Origin: Streptomyces panaciradicis
Lineage (GTDB): Bacteria; Actinomycetota; Actinomycetes; Streptomycetales; Streptomycetaceae
NCBI RefSeq assembly: GCF_023516615.1
Contig: NZ_JAMGBF010000001.1
Span: 186,001-250,000 of the forward strand
Reading direction: 5' to 3'
DNA length: 64,000 nt
In this document: piece by piece, positions 9,207 to 18,764 of the stretch
How positions within the stretch are numbered: the stretch's first letter is position 1
How the letters are laid out: every line of letters begins with the position of its first letter
Notes under the pieces: model-generated
The model's database searches: none
What the model was told of the DNA's origin: nothing
What the model saw: the letters and a program-made list of their open reading frames with translations, nothing else
Position numbers and translations under genes: made by a program

Positions 9207-9902
9207 TCATGTGGACACGTGCGCGGGGGTACGGTCCCAGTCCTCCGGCAAAGAAGGTACAGCCCAGGACGGATCCGGGCGCCAGTGCTGCCAGCCCTCG
9301 CTGAACGGCGGCCCCCAGGCGCGGATCACCTCCACCGCGGCCTCGCCCGCCTCCCGCACCCGCTCGGCCGCCGGCTCGTCCATCAGGCCGTCCCGCCGGG
9401 CCTGCGCGAACTCGTCCTCGTCGCGCCAGTGCCAACTGCGGTCCGGGTGGACCGAGATGTCGAGGAAGTGGTCCTCGGAGTCCACGCCGCCGTGCCACCG
9501 GGCACGCGGCGTCTCCAGGTTCACGTACCAGTTCTTGAACCGCCAGCCCGGCTCCCAGAACAGCCACACCGACCAGGGCTCGCCCGGCCGGGCCAGCTTC
9601 AGCACGCCGGTGCCGAACCAGCGGTCGTGACTCACGGTCCGCGGCTTGGTGTAGCGCGTCCGCAGCGGCTCGACGTGCACGGGCGTGCCGTCGGCCAGGA
9701 CCGGCTTGACGCACTCGGTGCCGGGCGCCAGCCACACGGCGAGCAGGTCGGCGTCGTCGCGGACGACGGTGACGGGGCGCGCGATGTGGAAACGCTCGCC
9801 GGCGTTCTCCCGGTACCGCCACAGGATCTGGCTCCCGGGCGCCCAGAAACCCGCCGACGTGCCCGCTGCCGCTTCCGCTCTCACCGCTCCGCCCTCTGCC
9901 AT
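9207..9902 (-). CDS. DUF402 domain protein (FomD-like)
   Basis: A 231-residue protein with the DUF402 core: RTRYTKPRTVSHDRWFGTG, WSVWLFWEPGWRFKNWYVNLE, then the acidic/aromatic D-HFLDISVHPDRSWHWRDEDEF. These Trp/Tyr/Asp-rich motifs are typical of the FomD-like fold, whose characterised members hydrolyse nucleotidyl phosphonates or nucleoside diphosphates with a divalent metal. The substrate here is unknown. It is transcribed in the same direction as the fumarase genes upstream, with a gap of about 70 bases, so cotranscription is possible. Confidence 0.85.
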   Translation of the reverse strand: MAEGGAVRAEAAAGTSAGFWAPGSQILWRYRENAGERFHIARPVTVVRDDADLLAVWLAPGTECVKPVLADGTPVHVEPLRTRYTKPRTVSHDRWFGTGVLKLARPGEPWSVWLFWEPGWRFKNWYVNLETPRARWHGGVDSEDHFLDISVHPDRSWHWRDEDEFAQARRDGLMDEPAAERVREAGEAAVEVIRAWGPPFSEGWQHWRPDPSWAVPSLPEDWDRTPAHVST

Positions 9903-9975
9903 GCACAGATATTAGGTGCCCGGGGCATACGACGCTGCGGTCCCCGTCACGGTTCTCGCCGGGTGCGGCGATCGG

Positions 9976-11385
9976 TTACGGGCGCGTCATCCGCAGGACA
10001 TCCAGCGCCTGGTCCAGCTGCTCGGTCGTCAGGTCGCCGCGCTCCACGTAACCGCTCTCCAGGACGACCTGGCGGATCGTCTTCTGCTCGGCCAGCGCCT
10101 TCTTGGCGACCTTGGCGGCCTCCTCGTACCCGATGTACTTGTTGAGCGGGGTGACGACCGACGGCGAGGACTCGGCGTACTCGCGGGCCCGCTCCCGGTT
10201 CGCGGTGACGCCGTCCACGGTGCGGTCGGCGAGCAGCCGGGAGACGTTGGCGAGCAGCCGGATCGACTCCAGGACGTTCTTGGCGATCACCGGCAGCATG
10301 ACGTTGAGCTCGAAGTTGCCGGCCGCCCCGGCGGTCGCGACGGTGGCGTCGTTGCCGATGACCTGGGCGGCGACCATGAGGACCGCCTCCGGGATGACCG
10401 GGTTGACCTTGCCCGGCATGATCGACGAGCCGGGCTGGAGGTCGGGCAGGGCGATCTCGGCGAGACCGGTGCGCGGACCTGAGGACATCCAGCGCAGATC
10501 GTTGGCGATCTTCGTCAGCCCGACCGCGATCGTCCGCAACTGCCCGCTGGTCTCCACGATCCCGTCCCGCGCGCCCTGCGCCTCGAAGTGGTCGCGGGCC
10601 TCGGTCAGCGGCAGCCCGGTGACACGGGCGACCTCCTCGATGACGGCCGCCGAGAACCCGGGTGGGGTGTTGATGCCGGTGCCGACGGCCGTGCCGCCCA
10701 GGGGCAGCTCGGCGAGGCGGGGGAGGGAGGCGTACAGCCGCTCCACGCCGTAGCGGATCTGGGCCGCGTAGCCGCCGAACTCCTGGCCGAGGGTGACGGG
10801 GGTTGCGTCCATCAGGTGCGTGCGCCCCGACTTCACGACGTCCGCGAACTCCTCGGCCTTGCGCTCCAGCGAGCCCGCCAGGTGCTCCAGGGCCGGGATC
10901 AGGTCGCGGGTGACGGCGGCGGTGGCGGCGATGTGGATGGAGGAGGGGAAGACGTCGTTGGACGACTGCGAGGCGTTGACGTGGTCGTTGGGGTGGACGT
11001 CCCGGCCCAGCCGCTCGGTCGCGAGCGTGGCGATGACCTCGTTGGTGTTCATGTTCGAGGAGGTACCGGAACCGGTCTGGAAGACGTCGATCGGGAAGTG
11101 CTCGTCCCACTCGCCCCGGGCGACCTCCTCGGCCGCCTCCTGGATCGCCTCCGCGACGTCCTTGTCGAGCACCCCGAGCCGTCCGTTCACCTTCGCCGCC
11201 GCGCCCTTGACGCGGGCGAGCGCCTCGATGTGGGCGCGCTCGATGCGCTGGCCGGAGATGGGGAAGTTCTCCACCGCCCGCTGGGTCTGCGCCCGCCACT
11301 TGGCGTCCGCCGGGACGCGCACCTCACCCATGGAGTCGTGCTCGATCCGGAATCCGGTCCCGCTCTGTTCCTGCTCGTCGGTCAT
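9976..11385 (-). CDS. fumC: Class II fumarate hydratase
   Basis: A 469-residue member of the aspartase/fumarase superfamily, catalysing the reversible hydration of fumarate to malate in the TCA cycle without an iron-sulfur cluster. Visible signatures are [13 protein letters not shown], the NASQSSND region and the conserved loop [11 protein letters not shown], which carries the catalytic Ser. Length matches bacterial FumC. A class I enzyme is encoded just upstream on the same strand, so the organism has both the iron-sulfur and cluster-free forms side by side. Confidence 0.96.
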   Translation of the reverse strand: MTDEQEQSGTGFRIEHDSMGEVRVPADAKWRAQTQRAVENFPISGQRIERAHIEALARVKGAAAKVNGRLGVLDKDVAEAIQEAAEEVARGEWDEHFPIDVFQTGSGTSSNMNTNEVIATLATERLGRDVHPNDHVNASQSSNDVFPSSIHIAATAAVTRDLIPALEHLAGSLERKAEEFADVVKSGRTHLMDATPVTLGQEFGGYAAQIRYGVERLYASLPRLAELPLGGTAVGTGINTPPGFSAAVIEEVARVTGLPLTEARDHFEAQGARDGIVETSGQLRTIAVGLTKIANDLRWMSSGPRTGLAEIALPDLQPGSSIMPGKVNPVIPEAVLMVAAQVIGNDATVATAGAAGNFELNVMLPVIAKNVLESIRLLANVSRLLADRTVDGVTANRERAREYAESSPSVVTPLNKYIGYEEAAKVAKKALAEQKTIRQVVLESGYVERGDLTTEQLDQALDVLRMTRP

Positions 11386-11564
11386 CGACGATCACCTCCA
11401 AGTCTCACAGCGCCCCCGACGGGACCACTGTTCCCCGCGGAGGCGAACCGTCACGGTCTTCCGCCGTACCTGGCCCTTCAGCCTGTCCGGCGTTCGAGGA
11501 GCCCCTGGAGGAAGGGACGGGTAGGGGCGGCGGGGCGAAAACCATCCCCGGCCGCCCCGCAGCA

Positions 11565-13229
11565 CTACGCGAGCCCAGGTCCCCGAACCGGGATCGAGGT
11601 GAACGTCGGCGCCGGGGCCGGGTCCTGGAAGAAGTCGTTGCCCTTGTCGTCCACGACGACGAACGCCGGGAAGTCCTCGACCTCGATCTTCCAGACCGCC
11701 TCCATGCCGAGCTCCTCGTACTCGACGACCTCGACCTTCTTGATGCAGTCCTGCGCCAGACGGGCGGCCGGGCCGCCGATGGAGCCGAGGTAGAAGCCGC
11801 CGTGCGCGTTGCACGCCTCGGTGACCTGCTTGCTGCGGTTGCCCTTGGCGAGCATGACCTTGGAGCCGCCCGCGGCCTGGAACTGCTCGACGTAGGAGTC
11901 CATGCGGCCGGCCGTGGTCGGGCCGAAGGAGCCGGAGGCGTACCCCTCGGGGGTCTTCGCCGGGCCCGCGTAGTACACCGGGTGGTCCTTGAGGTACTGC
12001 GGCATCTCCTCGCCCGCGTCCAGCCGCTCCTTGATCTTGGCGTGCGCGATGTCGCGGGCCACCACCAGCGGGCCGGTGAGGGAGAGGCGGGTCTTCACCG
12101 GGTACTTGGTGAGCTCGGCGAGGATGTCGTCCATCGGCTGGTTCAGGTCGATCCGCACGACGTCGGACTCGTCCAGGTGCTCGTCGGTGGTGTCCGGCAG
12201 GAAGCGCGCCGGGTCCGTCTCCAGCTGCTCCAGGAAGACGCCCTCGGGGGTGATCTTCGCGAGCGCCTGGCGGTCGGCCGAGCAGGAGACGGCGATCGCG
12301 ACGGGGCAGGAGGCGCCGTGCCGCGGCAGGCGCACCACGCGGACGTCGTGGCAGAAGTACTTGCCGCCGAACTGCGCGCCGATCCCGATGCGCTGGGTCA
12401 GCTCGAAGACCTTCTGCTCCAGCTCCTTGTCCCGGAAGCCGTGCCCGAGCTCGGAGCCCTCGGCCGGGATCTCGTCCAGGTAGTGCGCGGAGGCGTACTT
12501 GGCGGTCTTCAGCGCGTACTCGGCGCTCGTGCCGCCGACGACGATCGCCAGGTGGTACGGCGGGCAGGCGGCCGTGCCCAGCGAACGGATCTTCTCCTCC
12601 AGGAACTTCATCATGGAGGACTCGTTCAGGACGGCCTTCGTCTCCTGGTACAGGAACGACTTGTTGGCCGAGCCGCCGCCCTTGGCCATGAACAGGAACT
12701 TGTAGGCGCCGCCGTCGGTGGCGTACAGCTCGATCTGGGCGGGGAGGTTGGAACCGGTGTTCTTCTCCTCCCACATGGTCAGCGGGGCCATCTGCGAGTA
12801 GCGCAGGTTCAGGTTCTTGTAGGCGTCGTAGATGCCGCGCGAGAGGGCCGCCTCGTCGCCGCCCTGGGTGAGCACGTTCTGCCCGCGCTTGCCCATGACG
12901 ATCGCCGTGCCGGTGTCCTGGCACATCGGCAGGACGCCCGCGGCCGCGATGTTGGCGTTCTTCAGCAGGTCCAGGGCGACGAACTTGTCGTTGCCGGACG
13001 CCTCGGGGTCGTCGATGATGCGCCGCAGCTGGGCGAGGTGGGCGGGGCGCAGATAGTGCTGGATGTCGTGGACGGCCTCCTCGGCCAGCTTGCGCAGCGC
13101 CTCCGGCTCCACCTTGAGGAACGTCCGCCCGTCGGCCTCGAAGGTGGAGACACCCTCGGAGGTCACCAGCCGGTAGGGGGTGGTGTCCTCTCCCATGGGG
13201 AGCAGATCGGTGTACGCGAACTCAGGCAT
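11565..13229 (-). CDS. Class I (iron-sulfur) fumarate hydratase
   Basis: About 554 residues from ATG 13229 ([11 protein letters not shown]). The protein combines the alpha part, with [19 protein letters not shown] and [19 protein letters not shown], and the beta part, with [19 protein letters not shown] and [20 protein letters not shown]. This is the single-chain class I fumarase that carries an oxygen-sensitive 4Fe-4S cluster at the active site, with Cys ligands including that in PMCQDTGT. It converts fumarate and malate. A longer frame reaches 13271 but the MPEFAY start is the conserved one for this family. Redundant with the class II enzyme downstream. Confidence 0.95.
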   Translation of the reverse strand: MPEFAYTDLLPMGEDTTPYRLVTSEGVSTFEADGRTFLKVEPEALRKLAEEAVHDIQHYLRPAHLAQLRRIIDDPEASGNDKFVALDLLKNANIAAAGVLPMCQDTGTAIVMGKRGQNVLTQGGDEAALSRGIYDAYKNLNLRYSQMAPLTMWEEKNTGSNLPAQIELYATDGGAYKFLFMAKGGGSANKSFLYQETKAVLNESSMMKFLEEKIRSLGTAACPPYHLAIVVGGTSAEYALKTAKYASAHYLDEIPAEGSELGHGFRDKELEQKVFELTQRIGIGAQFGGKYFCHDVRVVRLPRHGASCPVAIAVSCSADRQALAKITPEGVFLEQLETDPARFLPDTTDEHLDESDVVRIDLNQPMDDILAELTKYPVKTRLSLTGPLVVARDIAHAKIKERLDAGEEMPQYLKDHPVYYAGPAKTPEGYASGSFGPTTAGRMDSYVEQFQAAGGSKVMLAKGNRSKQVTEACNAHGGFYLGSIGGPAARLAQDCIKKVEVVEYEELGMEAVWKIEVEDFPAFVVVDDKGNDFFQDPAPAPTFTSIPVRGPGLA

Positions 13230-13376
13230 CGCAGCCCATTCCTCACTCGACAGACGGCCGCCCGCCGACACTGGCGGGCGCCCACCAGCGTAGAACCTGC
13301 CCCCGACACCGGGCTTGTGAGGTTGTCCTCAGTTGGGGGGTAGTCGCGATCTATCGCGTTTCGCTACGCTGCTGCC

Positions 13377-14069
13377 GTGGACCTTCAGAAGCACACCGAA
13401 CCGACGTCCGCGACGGCCGGCCTGCGCGCCTCCGACGCCGAGCGCGACCGTGTCGCCGACATCCTGCGCGAGGCCCTCGCCGAAGGCCGCCTGAGCGCCG
13501 ACGAGCACGCCGAGCGGGTGGAGGGCGTGCTCGCCGCCAAGACGGTGGGGGAGCTGGAGGGCTTCGTCCGGGACCTGCCGGCCGCCCACGGCCGGCGTAC
13601 GGTTCCCCCGTTCGCCGCCGCCCCCGACCGGCCCCCGGTGGGCAGCGTCCCGGTCGACGCGGACGACCATGTGGTGGCGGTGCTCAGCAGCGCCGTGCGC
13701 CGGGGGCGCCGGCGCGCCGGACGCCGTATCCACGCGTACGCGGTGTTCGGCAGCGTGGAGATCGACCTCAGCGAGGCGCTGTTCGAGTACCAGCAGGTCG
13801 TGGTCAAGGCGATCGCCGTCTTCGGCAGCGTCGAGGTCCAGGTCCCGGAGAACGTCTCGCTGCGCGGCACCGGCGGCGGGGTGCTCGGCAGCTTCGAGGT
13901 GGCCAGCTTGGACGCGGACGACGACAACGCCCCCGTGGTCTACGTCGACGGCTGGGCCGTACTGGGCAGCGTCGAGGCCCGACCGAAGCGCGGCAGGTAC
14001 GTCGCGGACATTCTCGATCGCGTTCAGCGCAAGGTCGACAAGAGTTTGCGCAGATACCTCGACCGTTGA
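13377..14069 (+). CDS. DUF1707 domain protein
   Basis: A 230-residue protein from GTG 13377. The first ~65 residues form the DUF1707 (SHOCT-like) domain: LRASDAERDRVADILREALAEGRLSADEHAERV. A linker follows, and the C-terminal half resembles the beta-helical LiaF/DUF2154-type repeat (AYAVFGSVEIDL, IAVFGSVEVQVPENV, VLGSFEVASL, WAVLGSVEAR). No membrane segment is obvious, unlike many relatives. The domain is abundant in actinobacteria and is thought to mediate protein interaction or envelope-stress signalling; the exact role is unknown. It is divergent from the class I fumarase gene. Confidence 0.88.
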   Translation: MDLQKHTEPTSATAGLRASDAERDRVADILREALAEGRLSADEHAERVEGVLAAKTVGELEGFVRDLPAAHGRRTVPPFAAAPDRPPVGSVPVDADDHVVAVLSSAVRRGRRRAGRRIHAYAVFGSVEIDLSEALFEYQQVVVKAIAVFGSVEVQVPENVSLRGTGGGVLGSFEVASLDADDDNAPVVYVDGWAVLGSVEARPKRGRYVADILDRVQRKVDKSLRRYLDR

Positions 14070-14243
14070 CGGTTGTGAATCCGACCGCTCCGCGAGGGAA
14101 GCGGCCCACCGGCGGCCGCGGTCGCGCACCCCGCGCGAGCACGCCGGATCCGGCGGTCCGGAACTCAGTGCATAGGCGCGCGCACAGCGGGTAGGGCTTG
14201 CTGCATCGTCGCTCGCTCGCGAAGCCGTCGTCAGGAGTAGACC

Positions 14244-14621
14244 GTGCTGCAACCGCCGCATTCGTCCCTGCAGGTAGCTGCCGTTCCGGCCCAGCGGGTG
14301 CCAGTGCCAGTCCGGGACCAGGACGCCCCTTGGCACACCGAGGCGGTGTGCCGGCGGGACGAGGCCGGCCTGTTCTTCGCCCCCTCCAAGGAGCCCACGG
14401 CGGCACGCCTGTCGCGGGAGGAGGCGGCCAAGCGCGTCTGCGCCCGCTGTCCGGTGATGGTCGAGTGCCGCGAGCACGCCCTGCTGCAACCCGAGCCCTA
14501 CGGCGTCTGGGGCGGCCTCACGGCCGCCGAACGCCGGGTGGTCCTCGCCAGGCGGCGGCGCCGCGAGATGGAGCTGAAGAAGACGGCGCGAGCGCAGGGC
14601 CGCATAGCCGCGGCCGGATAG
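14244..14621 (+). CDS. WhiB-like iron-sulfur regulatory protein
   Basis: A 125-residue Wbl protein from GTG 14244, with CAGGAG about 6 bases upstream. It has the four cluster-binding cysteines in C..CxxC..C order (AVCRRDE, VCARCPVMVEC) and the GVWGG turn, followed by a basic C-terminal helix (RRVVLARRRRREMELKK). Wbl proteins carry a 4Fe-4S cluster sensitive to oxygen or nitric oxide and act with the principal sigma factor in development and stress. Its place next to glpX resembles the S. coelicolor arrangement that I recall for wblI, but the paralogue is not certain. Confidence 0.92.
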   Translation: MLQPPHSSLQVAAVPAQRVPVPVRDQDAPWHTEAVCRRDEAGLFFAPSKEPTAARLSREEAAKRVCARCPVMVECREHALLQPEPYGVWGGLTAAERRVVLARRRRREMELKKTARAQGRIAAAG

Positions 14622-14635
14622 AAGCCGTACGGGAC

Positions 14636-14679
14636 GAGACGTGGGCGCCCCCTGCCGCACCAGGGGGCGCCCACGTCTC
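14636..14679. terminator. Bidirectional terminator between the wbl gene and glpX
   Basis: A perfect 18-bp stem (14636-14653 with 14662-14679) and 8-base loop lie between the convergent genes. A strong hairpin usable from both sides. Confidence 0.9.
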
Positions 14680-14710
14680 GGCTCGGCGGCCGGTACCCGG
14701 CCGGACCGGG

Positions 14711-15745
14711 CTACTTGGCGCGGTCGAAGTCGATCGCGCTGTAGGCCCGCAGCTTGCTCAGCCGGTGGTCGGAGGCGATCCGCCGGACCGTCCCCGACTT
14801 CGAGCGCATCACGATCGAGTCGGTCGTCGCCGTCTCCGAGCGGTAGCGCACACCCCGCAGCAGCTCGCCGTCGGTGATCCCGGTGGCGACGAAGAACACG
14901 TTCTCCCCGGCCACCAGGTCGTCGGTCATCAGCACGCGGTCCAGGTCGTGCCCGGCGTCGATCGCCCGCGCCCGCTCCTCGTCGTCCTTGGGCCACAGCT
15001 TGCCCTGGATCGTGCCGCCGAGGCACTTCACGGCGCAGGCCGAGATGATCCCCTCGGGCGTGCCGCCGATGCCCAGCAGCATGTCGACGCCGGTGCCCTC
15101 GCGCAGCGCGTAGATCGACCCCGCGACGTCGCCGTCGGAGATCAGCTTGATCCGCGCGCCGGCCTCCCGGATCTCCTTGATGATCCCCTCGTGCCGCGGC
15201 CGGTCGAGGATGACCACGGTCACGTCCTCCGGGGTGGACCGCTTGGCCTTGGCCACCCGGCGGATGTTCACCGACACGGGCGCGTCGATGTCGACGAAGT
15301 CCGCCGCCTCGGGCCCGGTGACCAGCTTGTCCATGTAGAAGACGGCGGACGGGTCGAACATCGACCCGCGGTCCGCGGCCGCCAGCACGGCGATCGCGTT
15401 CGGCATGCCCTTGGCCGTCAGCGTGGTCCCGTCGATCGGGTCGACGGCGATGTCGCACTCGGGGCCGGTCCCGTCACCGACGCGCTCGCCGTTGAAGAGC
15501 ATCGGCGCCTCGTCCTTCTCGCCCTCGCCGATGACGACCACGCCGTTCATCGACACGGTGGAGACGAGGGTCCGCATGGCGCGCACGGCGGCGCCGTCGG
15601 CGCCGTTCTTGTCGCCCCGTCCGACCCAGCGGCCCGCGGCCATCGCGGCGGCTTCGGTCACCCGGACGAGCTCCAGGGCGAGGTTGCGGTCGGGGGCTTC
15701 GCTGGGAACTTCGAGCTCGGACGGCAAGTGATGATGCTCGGTCAT
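14711..15745 (-). CDS. glpX: Class II fructose-1,6-bisphosphatase
   Basis: A 344-residue GlpX protein that hydrolyses fructose-1,6-bisphosphate to fructose-6-phosphate in gluconeogenesis. Seen motifs are the metal-binding [11 protein letters not shown] near residue 75, the lithium-sensitive phosphatase signature DPIDGTT near residue 103, and [20 protein letters not shown] near 225. Length and motifs match actinobacterial GlpX, usually the only FBPase in Streptomyces. It is divergent from the DUF4245 gene and shares a hairpin terminator with the wbl gene. Confidence 0.96.
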   Translation of the reverse strand: MTEHHHLPSELEVPSEAPDRNLALELVRVTEAAAMAAGRWVGRGDKNGADGAAVRAMRTLVSTVSMNGVVVIGEGEKDEAPMLFNGERVGDGTGPECDIAVDPIDGTTLTAKGMPNAIAVLAAADRGSMFDPSAVFYMDKLVTGPEAADFVDIDAPVSVNIRRVAKAKRSTPEDVTVVILDRPRHEGIIKEIREAGARIKLISDGDVAGSIYALREGTGVDMLLGIGGTPEGIISACAVKCLGGTIQGKLWPKDDEERARAIDAGHDLDRVLMTDDLVAGENVFFVATGITDGELLRGVRYRSETATTDSIVMRSKSGTVRRIASDHRLSKLRAYSAIDFDRAK

Positions 15746-15797
15746 CGGAGCGCACCTTTCTGATACGACGACGGCCGGATGAGGGTTCGACCCTCGA

Positions 15798-15869
15798 CTC
15801 TATCGTCAGTCCGACAAAATGAGCAGGGGACCCCACGGATGAGCGGACCGGGCACCTGCGACGATAGAG
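15798..15869. promoter_or_regulatory. Inverted repeat in the glpX/DUF4245 divergent promoter region
   Basis: CTCTATCGTC (15798-15807) and its exact complement GACGATAGAG (15860-15869) face each other across 52 bases between the divergent starts. The right copy ends 3 bases before the DUF4245 GTG. They may be mirrored promoter elements or sites for one regulator. Confidence 0.4.
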
Positions 15870-15872
15870 GGC

Positions 15873-16394
15873 GTGGCAGGTTCGAACGGCAGGCAGAAGA
15901 CGGTCCGGGACATGATTCTCTCCCTGGGCCTCATCGGGATCGCGGCGGCGCTCATCTACGTCTTCATCCCCCACGACGACTCGGCTCCCGACATCAAGCG
16001 GGTCGACTACCGCGTCGAGCTGCTCACGGCCCGCCGTGCCGCGGCCTACCCGGTGGCCGCGCCCGAGGGCCTGCCCAAGAGCTGGAAGGCGACGTCCGTC
16101 CGCTTCGACGGCGCGAACAACGACGCCTGGCACCTCGGCTTCCACGCCCCCGACGGCCAGTACGTGCAGATCGAGCAGTCGACTCAGAAGCCGTCGGACT
16201 TCATCGACCAGGCCACCCAGGGCGGCAGGGCGACCAAGTCCACCCAGGACATCGACGGCAGGACCTGGACGCGCTGGACCGGCGGCCGCTACGACGCCCT
16301 CGTGCTGCCCGGCAAGGGCTCGACCACGGTGGTCGCGGGCACCGGCTCCCTGGGGCAGCTCACCGAGATGGTGCGGGCGCTGAAGATGTCCTGA
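15873..16394 (+). CDS. DUF4245 membrane-anchored protein
   Basis: A 173-residue protein starting at GTG 15873. A short basic N-terminus (NGRQKTVRD) and one hydrophobic helix (MILSLGLIGIAAALIYVFI, residues about 14-33) form a membrane anchor; the rest is exported by the positive-inside rule. The soluble domain contains GLPKSWKATSVRFDG and a C-terminal GSLGQLTEMVRALK, typical of DUF4245. The family is confined to actinobacteria and has no known activity. It is divergent from glpX and ends in a strong terminator shared with the nitroreductase gene. Confidence 0.88.
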   Translation: MAGSNGRQKTVRDMILSLGLIGIAAALIYVFIPHDDSAPDIKRVDYRVELLTARRAAAYPVAAPEGLPKSWKATSVRFDGANNDAWHLGFHAPDGQYVQIEQSTQKPSDFIDQATQGGRATKSTQDIDGRTWTRWTGGRYDALVLPGKGSTTVVAGTGSLGQLTEMVRALKMS

Positions 16395-16420
16395 GCGGGA
16401 CTGAGCGGGACGCGCGCATA

Positions 16421-16460
16421 CGAAGGAGGCCCCCGGCGTCACCGCCGGGGGCCTCCTTCG
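16421..16460. terminator. Bidirectional hairpin terminator
   Basis: An 18-bp perfect stem (16421-16438 with 16443-16460) and a TCAC loop, between the convergent DUF4245 and nitroreductase genes. Confidence 0.9.
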
Positions 16461-16470
16461 TGCGCGGTGC

Positions 16471-17061
16471 TCAGACCGTGGTGACGACCTGCTCGTAGTC
16501 CAGGCGCGGGGAGCGCGGGAACCAGGCGTCCTCACCCGGCTTGCCGATGTTGACCACCATCAGCGGGGTGTGGTCGTCGTCCAGGAACTCCTTGCGGACG
16601 CCCTCGAAGTCGAGACCGGTCATCGGGCCGGCGGCCAGACCGGCGGCACGGACGCCGATGATGAAGTAGGCGGCCTGCAGGGCGGCGTTCAGCGCGGCGT
16701 TCTTCTCGCGGGCCTCGCGGCTGCCGGCGAAGAGGTCCTTGGCCTGCGGGAAGTGCGGGAAGAGGTGCGGCAGCTCCTCGTGGAACTCGTTGTCCGCGGA
16801 GAGGATCGCGACCAGCGGGGCGGCCGCGGTCTTCTTCCGGTTGCCCTCGGCCAGGTGCTGCACCAGGCGCTCGCGGGCCTCGGCGGAGCGGACCAGGGTG
16901 ACCCGCAGCGGCGACTGGTTCATGGAGGTCGGCCCGTACTTCACCAGGTCGTAGATCGCCTGCACCTGCTCGTCGGTCACCGGCTCGTCGGTGAAGGTGT
17001 TCGCGGTGCGGGCCTCACGGAACAGCAGGTCCTGGGCGGCGGGGTCGAGAACGAGAGACAT
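16471..17061 (-). CDS. Nitroreductase family protein (RutE/HadB-like)
   Basis: A 196-residue FMN-dependent oxidoreductase starting at ATG 17061, with GAGGAAG about 9 bases upstream. The motifs (ARTANTFTDEPV, LVKYGPTSMNQSPLRVTLV, GVRAAGLAAGPMTGLDFEGV, MVVNIGKPGEDAWFPRSPRL) are those of the malonic semialdehyde reductase RutE-like branch. This branch uses NAD(P)H to reduce aldehydes, quinones or nitro compounds. The physiological substrate is not evident, since no rut genes are nearby. It stands alone between terminators. Confidence 0.9.
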   Translation of the reverse strand: MSLVLDPAAQDLLFREARTANTFTDEPVTDEQVQAIYDLVKYGPTSMNQSPLRVTLVRSAEARERLVQHLAEGNRKKTAAAPLVAILSADNEFHEELPHLFPHFPQAKDLFAGSREAREKNAALNAALQAAYFIIGVRAAGLAAGPMTGLDFEGVRKEFLDDDHTPLMVVNIGKPGEDAWFPRSPRLDYEQVVTTV

Positions 17062-17198
17062 GCGGGATCTTCCTCGGGGGCGACGTGCGATCCGTACCGG
17101 ACCGCGGTCCGGATCGGCTGACGACACCGAAAGTACGCCAGGGAGGTTCAAGTTTCAACTAATGTGAAGGTGTGGTGATCCGCTTCACAGCGTGATCC

Positions 17199-17266
17199 GC
17201 TCCGTAAGGGCTCGCGTCCCCGCTCCGTAAGGGCTCGCGTCCCCGCTCCGTAAGGGCTCGCGCCCC
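17199..17266. repeat. Three tandem 23-bp repeats downstream of xseB
   Basis: The unit GCTCCGTAAGGGCTCGCGTC plus CCC is present at 17199-17221 and 17222-17244 as exact copies. A third copy, 17245-17266, lacks one base and runs into the xseB stop codon. It lies between xseB and the nitroreductase gene. A slippage-prone non-coding repeat. Confidence 0.85.
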
Positions 17267-17511
17267 TACTCGCCGTCCTCCCCGGCCTGGTCCGCGTCCG
17301 CGTCTTCCTCCTCGGCCAGAGCGGCGTCCAGGCGGGCGCGCGCCCCGTCCAGCCAGCGCCGGCACACCTTGGCCAGCTCCTCGCCGCGCTCCCAGAGGGC
17401 CAGCGACTCCTCCAGCGTCGTGCCGCCCGCCTCCAGCCGCCGTACGACCTCGATCAGCTCGTCCCGCGCCTGCTCGTACCCGAGCGCCTCTTCCGCCACC
17501 TTGCTGGTCAT
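17266..17511 (-). CDS. xseB: Exodeoxyribonuclease VII small subunit
   Basis: An 81-residue XseB. It is a helical hairpin protein with the family signature [21 protein letters not shown] followed by [18 protein letters not shown]. The C-terminal tail is acidic ([15 protein letters not shown]). XseB binds along the XseA helices to form the exonuclease VII complex, which degrades single-stranded DNA from both ends in repair and recombination. It sits 9 bases downstream of xseA, so the two are cotranscribed. Confidence 0.94.
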   Translation of the reverse strand: MTSKVAEEALGYEQARDELIEVVRRLEAGGTTLEESLALWERGEELAKVCRRWLDGARARLDAALAEEEDADADQAGEDGE

Positions 17512-17520
17512 CCACCCACC

Positions 17521-18729
17521 CTATGTGTCGACTCGGACGACGAACTCGCCCTCACTGACCCGTGCCCGCAGCGTCTCGTCCGCCGCGACCTCGCCCGGGT
17601 CCCGCACCACGTGCCCGTCGGCCTTCTGCAGCACCGCGTACCCGCGCTTGAGCGTGGCGGCGGGGGAGAGGGCCACCACGCGTGCGTGCGTGTGCGTGAG
17701 CTCGGAGTCGGCGCGGTCCAGGAGATGGCCCAGGGTCCGCCGCGAGCGCTCCACCAGCGAGGCCACCTGGTCGGCCCGCTCGTCGACCATGCGATGCGGG
17801 TCCTGTATCGCGGGCCGGGCGAGGGCGTGCGCGAGCCCGCGCTCCTCCCGCTCCACCAGGGCCTGCGCACACCGCCGGGCCCGGTCCCGCAGCAACCGCA
17901 CCCGCTCGTACTCCTCGCCCACGTCCGGGACCACCTTCTTGGCGGCGTCGGTCGGGGTGGAGGCACGCAGGTCGGCGACGAAGTCGAGGAGCGGGTTGTC
18001 GGGCTCGTGCCCGATGGCCGACACCAAGGGCGTACGGCACTGCGCGACGGCCCGCACCAACTGCTCGTCGGAGAACGGCAGCAGGTCCTCCACACTGCCG
18101 CCCCCTCGGGCGACGATGATCACGTCCACGCCGGACAGCTCGTCGAGCTCCTTGACGGCCTGCACGACCTGCGGCACGGCGTGCACGCCCTGCACGGCGA
18201 CGTTGCGCACCTCGAAACGGACCGCGGGCCAGCGGTGCCGGGCGTTCTCCAGCACGTCCCGTTCCGCCGCGGAGGCCCGCCCGCACACCAGCCCGATCAG
18301 CTGCGGCAGAAAGGGCAGCCGCTTCTTGCGCTCCGCCGCGAACAGCCCCTCGGCGGCCAGCGCCTTCTTCAGCCGCTCCAGCCGCGCGAGCAGTTCACCG
18401 ACGCCGACGGGCCGTATCTCGGTGGCGCGCAGGGAGAGCTGGCCGCGCGGGGCGTACCACTCCGGCTTGGCCTGCACGACGACCCGCGCGCCCTCGCTGA
18501 CCACGTCGGCGACGCCGTCGAACACCTGCCGGTAACAGGTCACGCTGATCGAGATGTCGTACGACGGATCACGCAGCGTCAGGAACACCACCCCGGCGCC
18601 GGGCCGCCGCGACAGCTGCGTGATCTGCCCCTCGACCCAGACCGGCCCCAGCCGGTCGATCCACCCGCCGATGAGCCGCGAGACCTCACCGACGGGCACG
18701 GGCGTTTCGGCGGACGTGTGCAGAGCCAT
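17521..18729 (-). CDS. xseA: Exodeoxyribonuclease VII large subunit
   Basis: A 402-residue XseA from ATG 18729. It has an N-terminal OB fold ([27 protein letters not shown]), the catalytic region with [23 protein letters not shown] and [22 protein letters not shown], and a C-terminal coiled-coil stretch (about 270-360) for XseB binding. Subunit length is in the normal range for actinobacteria. A longer frame reaches 20226 but is a shadow of the permease gene. Operon with xseB. Confidence 0.95.
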   Translation of the reverse strand: MALHTSAETPVPVGEVSRLIGGWIDRLGPVWVEGQITQLSRRPGAGVVFLTLRDPSYDISISVTCYRQVFDGVADVVSEGARVVVQAKPEWYAPRGQLSLRATEIRPVGVGELLARLERLKKALAAEGLFAAERKKRLPFLPQLIGLVCGRASAAERDVLENARHRWPAVRFEVRNVAVQGVHAVPQVVQAVKELDELSGVDVIIVARGGGSVEDLLPFSDEQLVRAVAQCRTPLVSAIGHEPDNPLLDFVADLRASTPTDAAKKVVPDVGEEYERVRLLRDRARRCAQALVEREERGLAHALARPAIQDPHRMVDERADQVASLVERSRRTLGHLLDRADSELTHTHARVVALSPAATLKRGYAVLQKADGHVVRDPGEVAADETLRARVSEGEFVVRVDT

Positions 18730-18764
18730 GCCGCGAGGGTAACGGCCCGCACCGACAACGCAGG

